Assembly (NCBI RefSeq): GCF_963422355.1
Contig: NC_085094.1
Location: forward strand, 4,734,740 to 4,798,739
DNA: 64,000 bases
Direction: 5' to 3'
Source of the DNA: Corticium candelabrum
Lineage: Eukaryota > Porifera > Homoscleromorpha > Homosclerophorida > Plakinidae
In this document: piece after piece, positions 11,943-25,990 of the stretch
How positions within the stretch are numbered: the first letter of the stretch is position 1
How the letters are laid out: each line of letters opens with the position of its first letter
The notes under the pieces: model-generated
Told to the model about the DNA's origin: nothing
Database searches by the model: none
Seen by the model: the letters and a program-made list of their open reading frames with translations, nothing else
Made by a program: the position numbers and the translations under genes

Positions 11943-12549
11943 ATGGGATGTTTGTGTCCGCGAAGAATCGAGCCAATGCCGGTTCCCCCGGATACACCGA
12001 GACATTCAACTCCCACGCCGAGTACACAAATGCCGCCAAATACACCTGCGAGGGGTGATACACCTGCGAGGGGTGATACACCTGCGAGGGGTGATACACC
12101 TGCGAGGGGTGATACACCTGCGAGGGGTGATACACATGCGAGGGGTGATACACATGCGAGAGATGATACACATGCGAGAGATGATATACCTGCGAGGGGT
12201 GATACACCGATGCCGCCAAACGAGCTGCCAACGTTGTCATCTCGCAGACTATCGACTCGCAGACCAACGACTAGCAGACCAACGACTGGTAAACCAAATC
12301 CTCGTGACCAACCAAGGATGTCAATTGGAACCGTGGATACAGTCGCTCCGGGCATCCAGGAGAACGAAGAAGGTAAGAAATACATCTTGATGCTGTTATT
12401 TGCATGTTAACAATTTTGCTCAAATTTGCAGTCTACGTATATCTGCATGTGCTGTTATGACAACTCCAATAAATTGCATGGATTGTTTTCTAGACTCAAG
12501 CCTTGCGGCTAGTGCAGATGGTCAACATGCACATGATGATGAGGACTAG
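11943..12549 (+). CDS. Putative lipid-anchored protein with TPARGD hexapeptide repeats
   Basis: Exons 11943-12372 and 12494-12549 join in phase 1 into about 161 residues. The N terminus MGCLCPRRIEPMP has Gly2 and two early Cys next to Arg residues, a pattern seen in dual-acylated membrane proteins. The middle carries about nine to ten copies of a hexapeptide (TPARGD, with variants THARGD and THARDD) encoded by an 18-bp tandem repeat. It is followed by an Arg/Thr/Ser-rich part (RRLSTRRPTTSRPTT) and a short acidic last exon ending HAHDDED. No folded domain was recognised. AATAAA lies 31 bp after the stop. Gene design matches that of the gene at 9399: acylation-like start, disordered middle, phase-1 introns, tiny acidic last exon. 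Confidence 0.62.
12045..12212. repeat. 18-bp coding minisatellite
   Basis: About nine copies of an 18-bp unit (ACACCTGCGAGGGGTGAT and variants). Its length is a multiple of 3, so copy-number change keeps the reading frame of the gene at 11943. Variant units (CATGCG, GAGAGATG) cluster in the right half of the array. Confidence 0.9.
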
Positions 12550-12579
12550 CAACAAGTAATTCGATTTTAAAACAAGTTA

Positions 12580-12585
12580 AATAAA
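12580..12585 (+). terminator. Polyadenylation signal AATAAA
   Basis: A canonical hexamer lies 31 bp after the stop codon of the gene at 11943-12549. Confidence 0.55.
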
Positions 12586-12971
12586 CTCGCCGTATGCCAA
12601 AAAAGTAACAAGACTTGTGTTAATTATATATGTCTGACAGCACCGTCTGAAAACATAAACCGAAAATGATATATTCAAATAGAGAGATGCATCGTAGCAT
12701 GCCATTGCAATGATAAGAAAATATACATATATATTAAAGATTTTGACAAGTGATTTTCGCATGTCAAATAGCAAGCAATACGATTATATATTGATTGCAG
12801 TGTACATGTATACAAAGATGTCGTTTCCTGGAGAGTCCATTGCTCAAGACAATCTCCGCTTACTTCTTTCTGGTGCAGCTAGTACGTCGACAATCTAAAC
12901 AGTTTGTCGAGTATTTAAGTTAACAGTTACAGGTCCTTCTCGACTCTTCTTTTGCGATCTTTGATCTCATA

Positions 12972-13505
12972 CTACTTTAGTACAAGACTCACTACTATGT
13001 AATACTGTCTTTGCAACCGCGTAAGGCTGCATGAACACGGACTTTCAGAACAACGTTTAAAGCACTCAGGAGCACGGCTACGGGCAATCCCTAACGTTTC
13101 ACACAGCCTTGCCATAATTTCTCGATTCTTTGTTGTATATATAGCTTTACGTTTTTGGCTAGGAATTCTCTTTTCCCATTCCACAAACTCATGAACCGAA
13201 GCACATGTGGTCCTGCATGTTTTGGAAATGCATGTCCACGCATGCCAAGCATCTTCTGCCTCCCTTTCTAACTTAAACTGGCGATCTCGAAGACCTAACA
13301 TTAATTAATTAATGCTGCACGTGACACCCTTCTAGACTGAAGATTCCAACTGTCGACGTGAACAGGCTTATAAATCCTGTCAAGACCTAATGCTATGTTA
13401 CTTACACCCAGATTTTGATCAGGGACTGAGTTATCAACGCTGTCATAGAGAAATTTGCGACGCATCGAATTACTCTTTCCGAAGTCAACTTGAACAAACC
13501 GAGTC
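12972..13505 (-). CDS. Unrecognised Cys-rich protein, 3' exons
   Basis: Two minus-strand exons, 13408-13505 and 12972-13294, join in phase 1 through a GGGTGTAAGT donor and a TTAG acceptor. They give about 139 residues ending in TAA at 12972. The first reads TRFVQVDFGKSNSMRRKFLY. The second begins LRDRQFKLEREAEDAWHAW and carries a cysteine set CISKTCRTTC plus ECFKRCSESPCSC, which suggests a disulfide-bonded secreted or extracellular domain. No start codon was fixed; the first exon seems to need an upstream exon, possibly near 13578-13607. The family is not recognised. The competing plus-strand frame at 13336-13506 is shorter and treated as a shadow. Confidence 0.42.
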
Positions 13506-14306
13506 CTAAACTAGACAAATAGACTGTTAGGTAAACGTGCACTTGACGCTAGTTGTCGTTTCTACAGTATACTGTACCCCGTTGTTGCATGTAACTTGGC
13601 TATACCACTAAAATTAAAAGGGCAACGGTTTTATTAGTTCAAACTAAAAGTAAAAATCTAGTCTCGCGTAGCCAGACCCTCCCCGCGTCCTTCCCGACTA
13701 GTCAATTCTCCGCCTCAGAATCTACTATCTGAATACTGTTTACAGAGTACACTGGTAGTTTGTCAGCCGAATGACCGTTTAGCTATATGATGCATATAAG
13801 CTGGATATACCAAAATTTCCAAGGGAATGTCACGATGGGAGCAGTTAGTAAGAGAATATGACTTGGAGATGTCATTTTCTGTAGCAACGTTTTCTCGTAT
13901 AGTGTGATGACAGTACAGACTACAGTGCATTGCCCAGTTATAATATAGGCTGTAAGACGGAATTACGTCAATTGTACCACACCTAGACTAACAAAATATC
14001 AAATTTAGAAATCATGGTCTTCAGTCGATCGACGCCATGCAATGTTTCTCAGCTGAAAAATATCGCTAAAGCAGAAAACGTACATAGTTACTTGTACAAC
14101 ATTCGAGCACATTTAGTTGTTAGATTCTACTGTAAATGACAATCTAATAAACAGCAAACAAATGATTTAGATTTCTCGACTGTCGTCTCTAGTAAAACTA
14201 TTCTTCTGTTAGAAATGACGGTTTGGGCTCTCTGATTAATTAATCAATTACTAAGAAACGACACAACAACCTTACAATCGCTTTCATTGTTAAAAACCTG
14301 TTTAGA
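13506..14306. other. Intergenic / possible 5' part of the minus-strand gene
   Basis: No gene assigned. A short TAG-bounded exon candidate on the minus strand lies near 13578-13607. A tagcc..ccagac-type motif of the hairpin family lies at 13660-13700. Confidence 0.35.
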
Positions 14307-16078
<1,772 letters not shown>

Positions 16079-16654
16079 TTACAGCACAGCACAACTATTG
16101 TTGAGTTGAGGAGACTTTGTTACTTTAATTAATAACAATTAGATAACACTTTTGTGGCTCAAACAGCAAGCATTAAAATGCAAAAACATACAACTTCAGT
16201 AACAAAAACTCTATTTTATTGTAACGTAATTTTGTGGTGAATTGCTAGTTAGTAATTGAATCTTGCGAAGTGGGCATGTACAAGTCGCGTTCTGCTAACT
16301 CTGCACGTTCTCCAGCCCTGTAAATAAAAAGACTATGCAGCCAATATATGCTTGTGCACAATACCCTGTCACGGGTCGTTGATCATGAAAAATGATGAGT
16401 CTATACGCGCTCAGCGGAATTAGGGAACGCAATTATGAAGAAATGGAAAGACGGATAACTCACACAACTATATACTTTAATGATAAACGCAACTAACTAG
16501 CTCTAATTTTTGTATCGATTTTATATGGTAGCGGTAACAGGCATGCAGTCATTTTACTTGAGTCATTGTTCGCCCCTCCCATTTCTCCAAATAAGGTAGA
16601 TATGTATAGTTGATGTATGTGTAGTCGTTGGGGTACTGCACCAATTTGTGGTGT

Positions 16655-17250
16655 GCCAAAAAATATATGTGTCGTGCTCAACCAGATCAGTCTGGTTTGT
16701 AAAGTCTATTACAAGTACTGGAAGCAAACCCTGCTTCAGAAGTACTTAGACCATCACGGCTGTCTAGAAAGAAGACATGACTTTACGAAGGATCCGAGTA
16801 GATCCCAGAAGCACTGTTTTCTGTAAGTGCTGCAGGTTGTGATGACCTGGAATAATGTCCAGCCACCGTGCAATACCTGCGTGCACTGTGCCCAAAGCTC
16901 CCAAGACCACCGGAACCACCAGTGTTCGACAATGCCACATGCGGCTTATCTCCACCCTCAAGTCGCTGTACTTCGCCAACTTCTCAGCATGTTTCTTGCC
17001 AATGTTGCCATCAGCAGGACAACTGATATCAATAAGAAGACAAGTGTTTGTCTTCCTATTTCTGAGACAGATGTCTGGACGATTGGCTTTGATCCTCCTG
17101 GCAGTGGGGATGGTGGTATCCCACATCATAGTAATGTCATCCGTCTCCACAAGCCTATCAGGATGATGCCGGTACCATCTGCTCTCCACTGGAACCCCAA
17201 AATGGCGACAAACGTCCCAGTGAATGATGGATGCCACCTGATTGTGTCGA
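16655..17250 (-). mobile_element. Non-LTR retrotransposon 3' fragment (copy B)
   Basis: A 157-codon minus-strand frame (16764-17237) encodes the same tail as copy A: IIHWDVCRHFGVPVESRWY, NRPDICLRNRKTNTC, LIDISCPADGN, AKYSDLRVEISRMWHC and QKTVLLGSTRILRKVMSSF. It is followed by about 100 bp of shared 3' untranslated sequence ending near 16660. An (ATA)n tract abuts its 5' truncation point (17249-17286). The piece is 5'-truncated, as is usual for LINE copies; reverse transcriptase is absent. The frame is intact, so this copy is younger than copy A. Confidence 0.8.
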
Positions 17251-17286
<36 letters not shown>

Positions 17287-17781
17287 TAGATAATAACCCA
17301 AACTACATTGCTTGATGACGTGACGTACCCATAACAGACCGTTTCCGAGGTAACTTCGAACTCTCTTAGTATACAATACTTTCAAGAATATTTTAGTTAC
17401 GCTTAGCAGCTGGTTCATCTCTAAGCTTGCGTCTAGACACAGATACAAAAGTTACCACGTTTAGAAGTCTACTACGATAGCAGATATCTGCAAAAACTAA
17501 AGCCAACAGGCTTGCTGATAGAGTTGTTCTCAACAAACAAAACGCCTTTCAGTTAGGGTTGCATGCCTTCCAACCAGACTTCGACTCATCCAACCCTTTT
17601 ACATGTGCAATCTGGCTAAATCAAGACTGCAAGTCATCATGCAACCAAATTACCATTCTCTACTATAGCTAGAACACATGTAGAACTGACCTAGGACTGC
17701 ACGTGTCTAGTATCCGTCAAAAGCTCCTCCTCCTCGCGTGATCCACGTGCGTTTAGCTCAGCGACTGCGCGGAAAAGCTGC

Positions 17782-17838
17782 AGCCAGCCCCTCCCCCTTT
17801 CCTTGCCAAAAAGGGGGAGGAGTTGGGGAAATCCTGGC
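17782..17838. repeat. Imperfect hairpin-forming inverted repeat
   Basis: AGCCAGCCCCTCCCCCTTT is paired, with mismatches, to AAGGGGGAGGAGTTGGGG and TCCTGGCT on the other side of a short loop. It resembles in layout the other fold-back repeats in the window. Confidence 0.5.
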
Positions 17839-18533
17839 TTGCGAAGTCGGTCTCGCTACAACTAAAACGATAACGTGTGCCAACTAACCCTAGCGCATGC
17901 ACGGTCTAACAAGATAGATGTACGCAACCTACTACGCACATTGACTGACGTCACGAATGGGTGTTACGCCTGTGACCATTGCCATCTCATCTTTGCTGTA
18001 AGCAATTGCAAGCTCTGGTGTCTACCAGTCTAATTCTAGGTAGACTCATTCAATAGTTGGAAAAGACGCTGAACGATGCATGACCAGCATCAGCAATTGA
18101 AATCCACAAAAACGTAGTACAGATCATTTCTTGGAGATCACAACGTGTGGTAGAGAATGGAATTGAACTTGTCAGGATTTGAACAGGATGCATGGCTTGT
18201 TGGTGTCAGCAGTATGTTGGTGAGGCAGGCAGCTCTACTAAAGAATACTGAGGTAGACAGAAAAATAGTCTCGTATGAAAAAGCAACTTTATCCTTCAGG
18301 GCATGAAAGAAGCAGTATTAGAGTGGAGCAGCTTAACGCGCGTTAAAAGCGCAATTCAACGCACGCATCTGGTCTAAATTTTCTCTCTGGAGTCTTTGTC
18401 CAGAACCAGCAAGTCTAGTTAGAAAGCTCCTATATTTTATTCCAATGTTTTGATGACGATCAGTACTCTCGCTGACACCTGAATCTTCAGCTATGGCGAT
18501 TTTCGTGTAGACGCGCCAACCGTGGACGCCGAA

Positions 18534-18610
18534 ACCGATTACGTACCGATTACGTACCGATTACGTACCGATTACGTACCGATAACGTACCGATTACGTA
18601 CCGATTACTT
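18534..18610. repeat. 11-bp tandem repeat, seven copies
   Basis: Seven head-to-tail copies of ACCGATTACGT; the fifth has one change and the last ends ACTT. The array is about 350 bp upstream of the receptor phosphatase start codon. Confidence 0.95.
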
Positions 18611-18963
18611 TACCACAGACTGCTCAAATATGTTTGACCGCACCTACGCAAATAGCGACACATCCAAGTTGACAACAACACCGACCTTTTCCTACTCAAG
18701 CATTACTTAAAGCAAGCAATTGGTACAACAAAATCGTAATGAGAGAAGCTTCACATAGTTTGCTGGGTCCAAAGGCGGGTCCAAAGGCGACACTGCAGCA
18801 ACTGTGTATCGTTACAGGTATGACACTAATTAGCTGCCGTTGGGCGGAGCCCGTGACGTCATGCTTCTTTCTACAGAACCGGGTCGCTACACTAGACGTC
18901 CTGTCTCTTCGTCTTCCTTTCCTGCTTGATTTAAACTTGCCGTGCTCATTTCTCTCTGCCGCA

Positions 18964-21900
18964 ATGGAAGCGACGAGACTGCATGCCGTCGTCTTCATGC
19001 TAGTCACACTTCTCGTCGTCTGGAACGTCAACGGTGAGTCAAAATCTTGTTATGTGCCTAAAACAGCTTCGTCTCGCGTAAGACAAGCTAGAGCGTCGCC
19101 GTACATGGAGGAAAAGGGCGAGACAGAAATGTCGGAATTTAGCGTTATCTGCCGGCGCACGCTTTCTTGTCGTATTCGCTTCTTGACACATTGCGTGAAG
19201 TCTTTCAGTTGGCGACTGTTGAGAGACTGGCGACACGTGAAACAGGTCGTCGAAATGGCAGTAAGGCGTGGTGTGGGGCGGAGTGATGTCGGATGAGGAA
19301 ATCTAGCTGTTGTCACTGCTTGGAATGAGAGCTGCAACACTGGACTGCATGCAGATTTGTAGTTGTGCTACGTAGAAATGTAACGAATTCGATTCAATTG
19401 GTGTGTTACTGTGTTATATTATTACGGGCAATGATATAGCATAATAATATAATATTATATGTTATATTATTATGTTATATTATTGCAATGTACTAGGTGG
19501 AATCGAGGCTGTCGTCGAAAATCCGAATTACCAAGTTTAGAATTGATGTCAGCGTTTTAGGGACCACGCCTATATGGGCTATTGGCTAATTAGCATGGGT
19601 GGGTCCTGGCCCTTGTAGGTGTGGTTGTTTAGACAATTGACAGAGACTAAGTCTTATAGCCTTAGCAGCTGGCTTTCACAATTTTGGAGGCCCAAGCGAT
19701 GGCCACTACTAGTCTCTTTGTATCGTCTAGAAACCAACTGCGTGTTGTATTCATGTGAACTACAATATATATGTTGTGTGCAAAAGGTGGATCAATCCAT
19801 GGATTGCCTGTACAAACCATGGATTGCTAATACAAACTATGCATACCTAACCCTGACTCTAACCCTAATTCTAACCATAAACTAGACATCCACGGTTTGT
19901 CTATATCCTCGCTTTTTCCATATCCACGCTTGTCTATATCAAGCTTTGTGCATGACATATACTCACATTATACAAAATTTGAAACTTGTTTGTCTTTAAT
20001 GTGAATATTGAATTTTGAGGTCACATAGAATAGCTAGCTATGAGTTTGAAAGATGGTTTATTGTTGTGTTGGTTTTTTACACACAGATGTCGTTGCGACA
20101 TCAACTTCTCCTACAACGGCTACCTCGCAGAGCAATAGCAATTCTGTCAATGACGCTAGAAGTGATAGATCAGAGGAGGTCAGTGGCACAGCTTCATCCA
20201 AGATGTCAAGTGCTTCGACTAATTTTCCTAATGCGACAATGGTAGCTGGGTTAGTTAGTACAACTAATGACTCTGTGCAAGGAAATGTGACTGTTGCTCC
20301 TGAATCAAATTCGTCGACTCAGTCCACTAGTATTGTAACATCAGTGTATCCAACTGCAAGCCTTCTGTCAGACAATGCTACATTCACAGAGTCTACTTCT
20401 GGTTTTATGTCAGTGGCTGTTGAAACAATGAATTCGACTATATTGCTTGTATCTCCACAATCTTCGAGTATTTTCGTATTTTCACCATCTATGCAGCAAA
20501 CTTCAGTATCAAATCCTTTAACGACGAGTTTTCAGATGTCTATGCCATCTTCTGCAACAATCCCAATTGTGTCTAGTCTAATTTCAAGTTCCACACTAAC
20601 ACCAACACCAACATCAATACCAACACCAACACCAATACCAACACCAACACCATCTCCAGATCAACATCTAGTTCTTCCACCTCCAACAGATTTCCAGTTG
20701 CTGGAAAAGGGACTATATCATTTTATTCTCCAGTGGAAAGTATGTGTTTTTGTTTTATTCTAATTAATTAATGTTTTTTCTGTATTTTTGCATGATGTTT
20801 GTGGCAGAATTTGTTGGTTCTTTTGAACTGTAGTTCCGCTTGTTTATGTGCTTGTATTTTTGCTTTCTGTGGTGTTGATATATTGTCTAGCTTTAAATGG
20901 TGTTGGTTTTAGCTGAAGTAGTATGTAAGTCGTGCCCATACTAGACCAGAATCAATCGTGATCGGATCACAATCCAGTCAGGATAGCGAGTGTCCACACT
21001 GCACTTTGAAATGATACCTCATCCTCTTTTTGGTATCATGTGACTGATGACTGATGGGTACATGTGGGTTCTTTGCTTGTGGAAAGCAGTGATACAGCGA
21101 CATAAGGTAAGCAAGAACAAAGATGAGTGAAGAAGGTTAGATGTTCCAACTACACTTGTAGTGTACGTGAAGGTAACACCCACTATTTCTAATTGGATTT
21201 AACCGATCATGAAATCCACCTCCCAATGTGGATTGGATTTATTGTGATCAGATTGCGATTCGGTTGCAAGTGTGGACATGTCTTTAGTCAAATTACATTT
21301 TTCTGCTAATTTTACTAGATTTTTCTAACTTGGCAGTGTATAAACACTATGTGTATTTTGTTGATAGGAACCAGTAGGAGTTGACAACAGTACCATTCTT
21401 CACCGCTATGTCATTAAGTATAACGACAGCAGCTCACTAATGAATGTAACAACTAAGAACACAAGTGTCACTGTAAAGAGTGGAATCAAACGGTCGACCA
21501 AATACATGGTCCAAATTCAGGCTGTGTATTTATCTAACTTTCTCAGTGATGTCACTAATACAACGACGTTGTGGGTCACTACAGATTCAAATGGTTTGAG
21601 AAAATTAATTAATTAATAAATACACACTTTTATGTGATACAGTTTTCCTTTATTTTATTACTGTAAAGCTGCCAATAAGTGTCACGGCCAAGTCTGCATA
21701 AGCCATGACCTAGATTGAGCTACTATTCAATGGTGGCCTTTATTTGGCGGTGGCTTATGTGCAGAATGTTTACCAGAGTACGATAGTAGTGATCTTACAT
21801 GGTATTTAAAAGACAGTTGTACAACTATCATGCAGTATTTCGCACTCATACCCGTATTTTGTGTAAAAGTCGTGGCATTTAGTTGTGGGCTGTTTATATG

Positions 21901-24900
21901 TGAAGGTTCTTGGTCAAAGTGTGGCTTTTATTCAAGGGCAGTTTTTGTTGGTGGCTATACAGTATGTGTGTAAGTACATTTGATCAATTAAGTTAGTCAA
22001 TCATGCTATTGTATCTACGTTAATTTGGCATTGTGTCTGTTTATTGACTCAATGTGTTTGTCACTTGACGTAGTGGCAATATAATGTTAGCCAGGGTTTT
22101 TCTCAGAGTCGTCCAGCCGTCGGCTGTGGAGAATGATAGTTGGCTGTCAAAATTGCTGCCAACGCACTTTCCTAGCAGTACTCTTTTTTCTATATACTTG
22201 TTTTCTGTATTACATTTGGCAACTGGGGCTATTGACGCATGCGCATATGCAATAGCTCAAATTGATGACTCCTGCTTTGTTCTGTAAGTTGAGGACAATC
22301 GATTGTAATGTATCCCATTTGAAGCAACCATACCCCATCGCAGAGTACACAAACAGTGAATCTGATGAAAGCGAATGGGAACCACAGAAGTCATTACAAG
22401 CAATTGTAGGAAGCCAAAGTTTTGTATTTGACCAGTAGACACAGGACCGTAGCCGGCAGTTTGGAAGTGGTCCGGTTGAAAATTTGCAAGCAAGCACAGA
22501 TGCGCAAGTGCAGACAGACCCAAAAGATAGGTAATTTTTTCTTGTGTTACATAGTAATGTAGTGACAGAATGAAACGTCTTAAGCGTCATTGCCCTCATA
22601 GTGAAAAAACGGCCAGGTATAAAAACATACATTGGGTTTGTGCAGAGTACAATGCAGCACCGGGTTAACTCTTAGACTTCCAGAAGGGTCTCCTAGGGAA
22701 CAAACAGTTTATGCATTGGGTTTGTGCAGAGTTAGCACGCAGTTAATTCATAGACTCCCGGAAGGGTCTCGTAGGAAACAAAACGTTATAGGGCGATGAG
22801 GCATTAGAGGGAGGTGATCATGACAGAAGCAACAATCTGGTTCCACTTACTATCTGCTATTCTAAAACCAGAATGAACAGGTCTGCAAGCTCTATGCATT
22901 CTGATCTGTGGGGCTGCAGGCACTTGATATGAAGCTGTCTCATGTAGAATGATTAAATAAAAAATTATTTAATCAGTTATGCCCTGTTCTGAAAGTTGCC
23001 GGGAATGGTCCATTGGTAAAACTACAAATATTAGAAAGTGGTCTGGTTGAAACCAAATCAACTGGACCAGCGGGTACGTCTCTGAGGCACCAAATCATTA
23101 TTGGTTAAAGAAGGAAGTCCATAGCAATGGTAAAATGATAATGTTCTGCTCATACTTACTGTCGATGTTGTGACCACTTATGGGATAGTAAAACAAAGAA
23201 GTCACCATTTATTGATGGTACGACATGTTTGAAGCTGGGAGCCACGGAGGTGTAGAAGATCACGAGAAGTCAGCTTTCCACAAGTCCAATAAGCTACGTT
23301 CCTGATCACAAGGATGGTAACCCGCAGGGAATGACACATATTGCATTACATCATTATATCATTATATGTGATATTATTGCATTACATTAGATATTAGTAA
23401 ACTTGTGTTGATATTAATAAAATACTGAGTCGGCTGGTTGAGGTGTGTGCAGGAAACCCTGTTAGAGGTTTTTCACTGTGGTGTATGACTAGTGAGTCTC
23501 ACATTAACGAGGACCGACAGAATTTCTGCAGAATGCAATAGGGGCAGTTGTATAGTTTGACTGAACGCCAGTTACTGTGACGGCGTCAGCTGACTCTATT
23601 TCAGTGATGGATGTTTATAGAATGATGCAGCTTCTGTGACAAACAGAGGGACACCTGTTGCGTTGGTGCACTAGTATATAGATTGGTGCAATAGCAGCCA
23701 GTGTACCAACAATCAAATAGGACTAACCTTATAAACTGTTTATACTCTGAGCCAAAATCTAATTTGTAAATGGCGTATTAAGTAACAATATTACTGTCGG
23801 ATGTCAGGTGTCTGAACACCAGTTATCTGAACGCATCAGTTAACCAAATGCAGAGTGCCTCGGATGCCCTCTACAAATGCTCATATGCAATAGGGTGTAA
23901 TGCCAAGTTAGTAACATTATATGGTATAAACTATTTGTTATTATGCGATGATTGTTGTTCAGTATAGATATATTCAGTCTAAAAAATGAGCAGGGCCTTA
24001 GGTGCCGGTCTGGCTGGTCTGGCCCACTTTTTTCTAGAGTGAAGTTTCACTGGAGGTTTATTTCATCTACTTTCATTTCAGATAAGTAATCGATTTAGTA
24101 CTAAACACCTTAATATGTTATTGATCATACATGCAAACTCCACGTTTTAAATTGTCAACTAGATCCAGGTGGTCTCAAACGTCCGGACCAATTTTGTAGC
24201 TCCCGGGGTCGCTGAAATACAAGGCTACTTTACAACAGAGCCATTAGCACGCTTTCAGCCAGACCACTTTCCATTTGCTTGCTACGGGCCTGAAATTTGT
24301 CAATTTGAGTGTGGATGGGCAGCCTCGGAAGCTGAGGGACACCTGGTTGTGCACCAGGAGCTAGAGTCAGTTATCCAAAATATTTAGAGTTCTGAACAGG
24401 GTTGGGTTCGAATGTGTTCGAATACGAAAGTGTTCAGATAAGTGACATTCGACTGTAATAATAATTGATCAACTTGTGTTGGTGGTGTCATGTGCACCAT
24501 CACCAACATCATCAATATCAGAAACGTACACGTGTACACTAGAGAACAATATATGGCAACGTATGTATTGCTATAATAAAAGAAGTAAATTATGGCATGT
24601 TATTTGCCAGTCGTGTGGTTTTTCTTAGTTCTACAAGTTATGATGAGACCTACGATCATGTAGTGTGTCATATGCATGTTAGTATTTCTATTGGTATTTA
24701 TGATTGTTTGTGCTAACATTATATGATGTGTTTACTAGATCCTCCAGAAGATATCAAAATTATACCAAATGTTAGTTCTATTGTTATCATCTGGTCGTCT
24801 CCCGTTCTTCCTGCACACCACACCTCGGTTACAAAGTACAACTTGATTGTTGTTGCCACAAATGGAACTGCCGATCCAAGAAATATAATAGTGGATGTCA

Positions 24901-25893
24901 TGCAAGATAAAAGTCGACTGACAGAGACTGTTGATCAACTTGCACCATTCACACAGTATGAGATTTCCATTGCGACTGGAACGAAGTTTGGATTTGGTCC
25001 ACCAGTGTGTAAAGTGAATCGTACACGAATTGGAGGTACTGATTTGTCATCAGCCTTGCAGTAGAGATTGTGTTTGATCAAATAAGGTTTTTTGTTGATA
25101 TGTTTGTGTCTACTCTGTCTACCGTATTACCTCACTTTCAGTGGCATGGATATAACAGCATGCTGCTGAACCTCTTGTTGTACCAGCATGCCGTTGAAAG
25201 TGAGGTAATGTGGTATCTGGTTGCCTGCATGTTTGTTAGTCTGTCTGTGTATTTGTGTGTCTGTTTTGTTTTCTATCTGCCTGTGTGTGTGCTTGTCTGC
25301 ACATTTGTATGTCAGTGTGTTTGCTTGTACTTGCATTTGACTCTCTAGCTCTGTCTTGGTACCTTCCCATCTTTTGATCTGTTTCCATGTTTTGTTTTGC
25401 TTGCTATTTGCAAGTCTTTCTTACCACCAGTGATATGTCTTGTCTTTATTGTACCTAACTTTTGGTGTATGTGTTCAGCTCCTAGTTCGCCACATATTAT
25501 GTCAGCTCAATCAGTCACTTCTGTATCTATTGAGGTTGTATGGAAAGCACCTACTCGTATCAATGGTCCTCCATCAGATATTAAGTATTATGTAAAACAT
25601 CGTCAATCTGCACTTTCACAAACAAATTCGTCTCCGTTGCTGAGTGTTCTACAGTATAAAATTATTGATTTGCTGCCAGACAAGACATACATGATACATA
25701 TAATTGCAGTCAATGTGGATAATGGTCGAAGACTTGAAAGTGGTGCAAGCAATGAGGTCAATGTGACAACTCAGAGAGCAGGTGTGTGTTGTTTTGGATT
25801 GTTAATATGTATAGTTATTTCTTGATAGAGCACGAGATACTTTTAATGGTATGTACTGTTCTTAGGAATACACACAGTGTAAAACAGACACAT

Positions 25894-25990
<97 letters not shown>

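Larger units (their letters stand above)
17287..18963. other. Intergenic stretch upstream of the receptor phosphatase
   Basis: No gene recognised. It holds a hairpin-type inverted repeat (17782-17838) and an 11-bp tandem repeat (18534-18610). The right end should contain the promoter and 5' untranslated region of the receptor phosphatase; no TATA box was identified. Confidence 0.45.

Noticed and set aside
12045..12212. Possible CRISPR-like array
   Set aside because: The 18-bp units are directly adjacent without spacers and lie in a coding exon of a eukaryotic gene.
12710..12898. Plus-strand frame ending MSFPGES...STSTI
   Set aside because: It is short, has no recognised start context or partner exon, and could be read-through of noncoding DNA.
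13336..13506. Plus-strand Cys-containing frame (CRREQAYKSCQDLMLC)
   Set aside because: It overlaps a minus-strand exon with a strong donor and a longer continuing frame; only one can be real and the minus strand is better supported.
20053..20763. Separate gene starting at 20053
   Set aside because: The frame is exon 2 of the RPTP; splicing from the signal-peptide exon at 18964-19033 fits phase and biology better.
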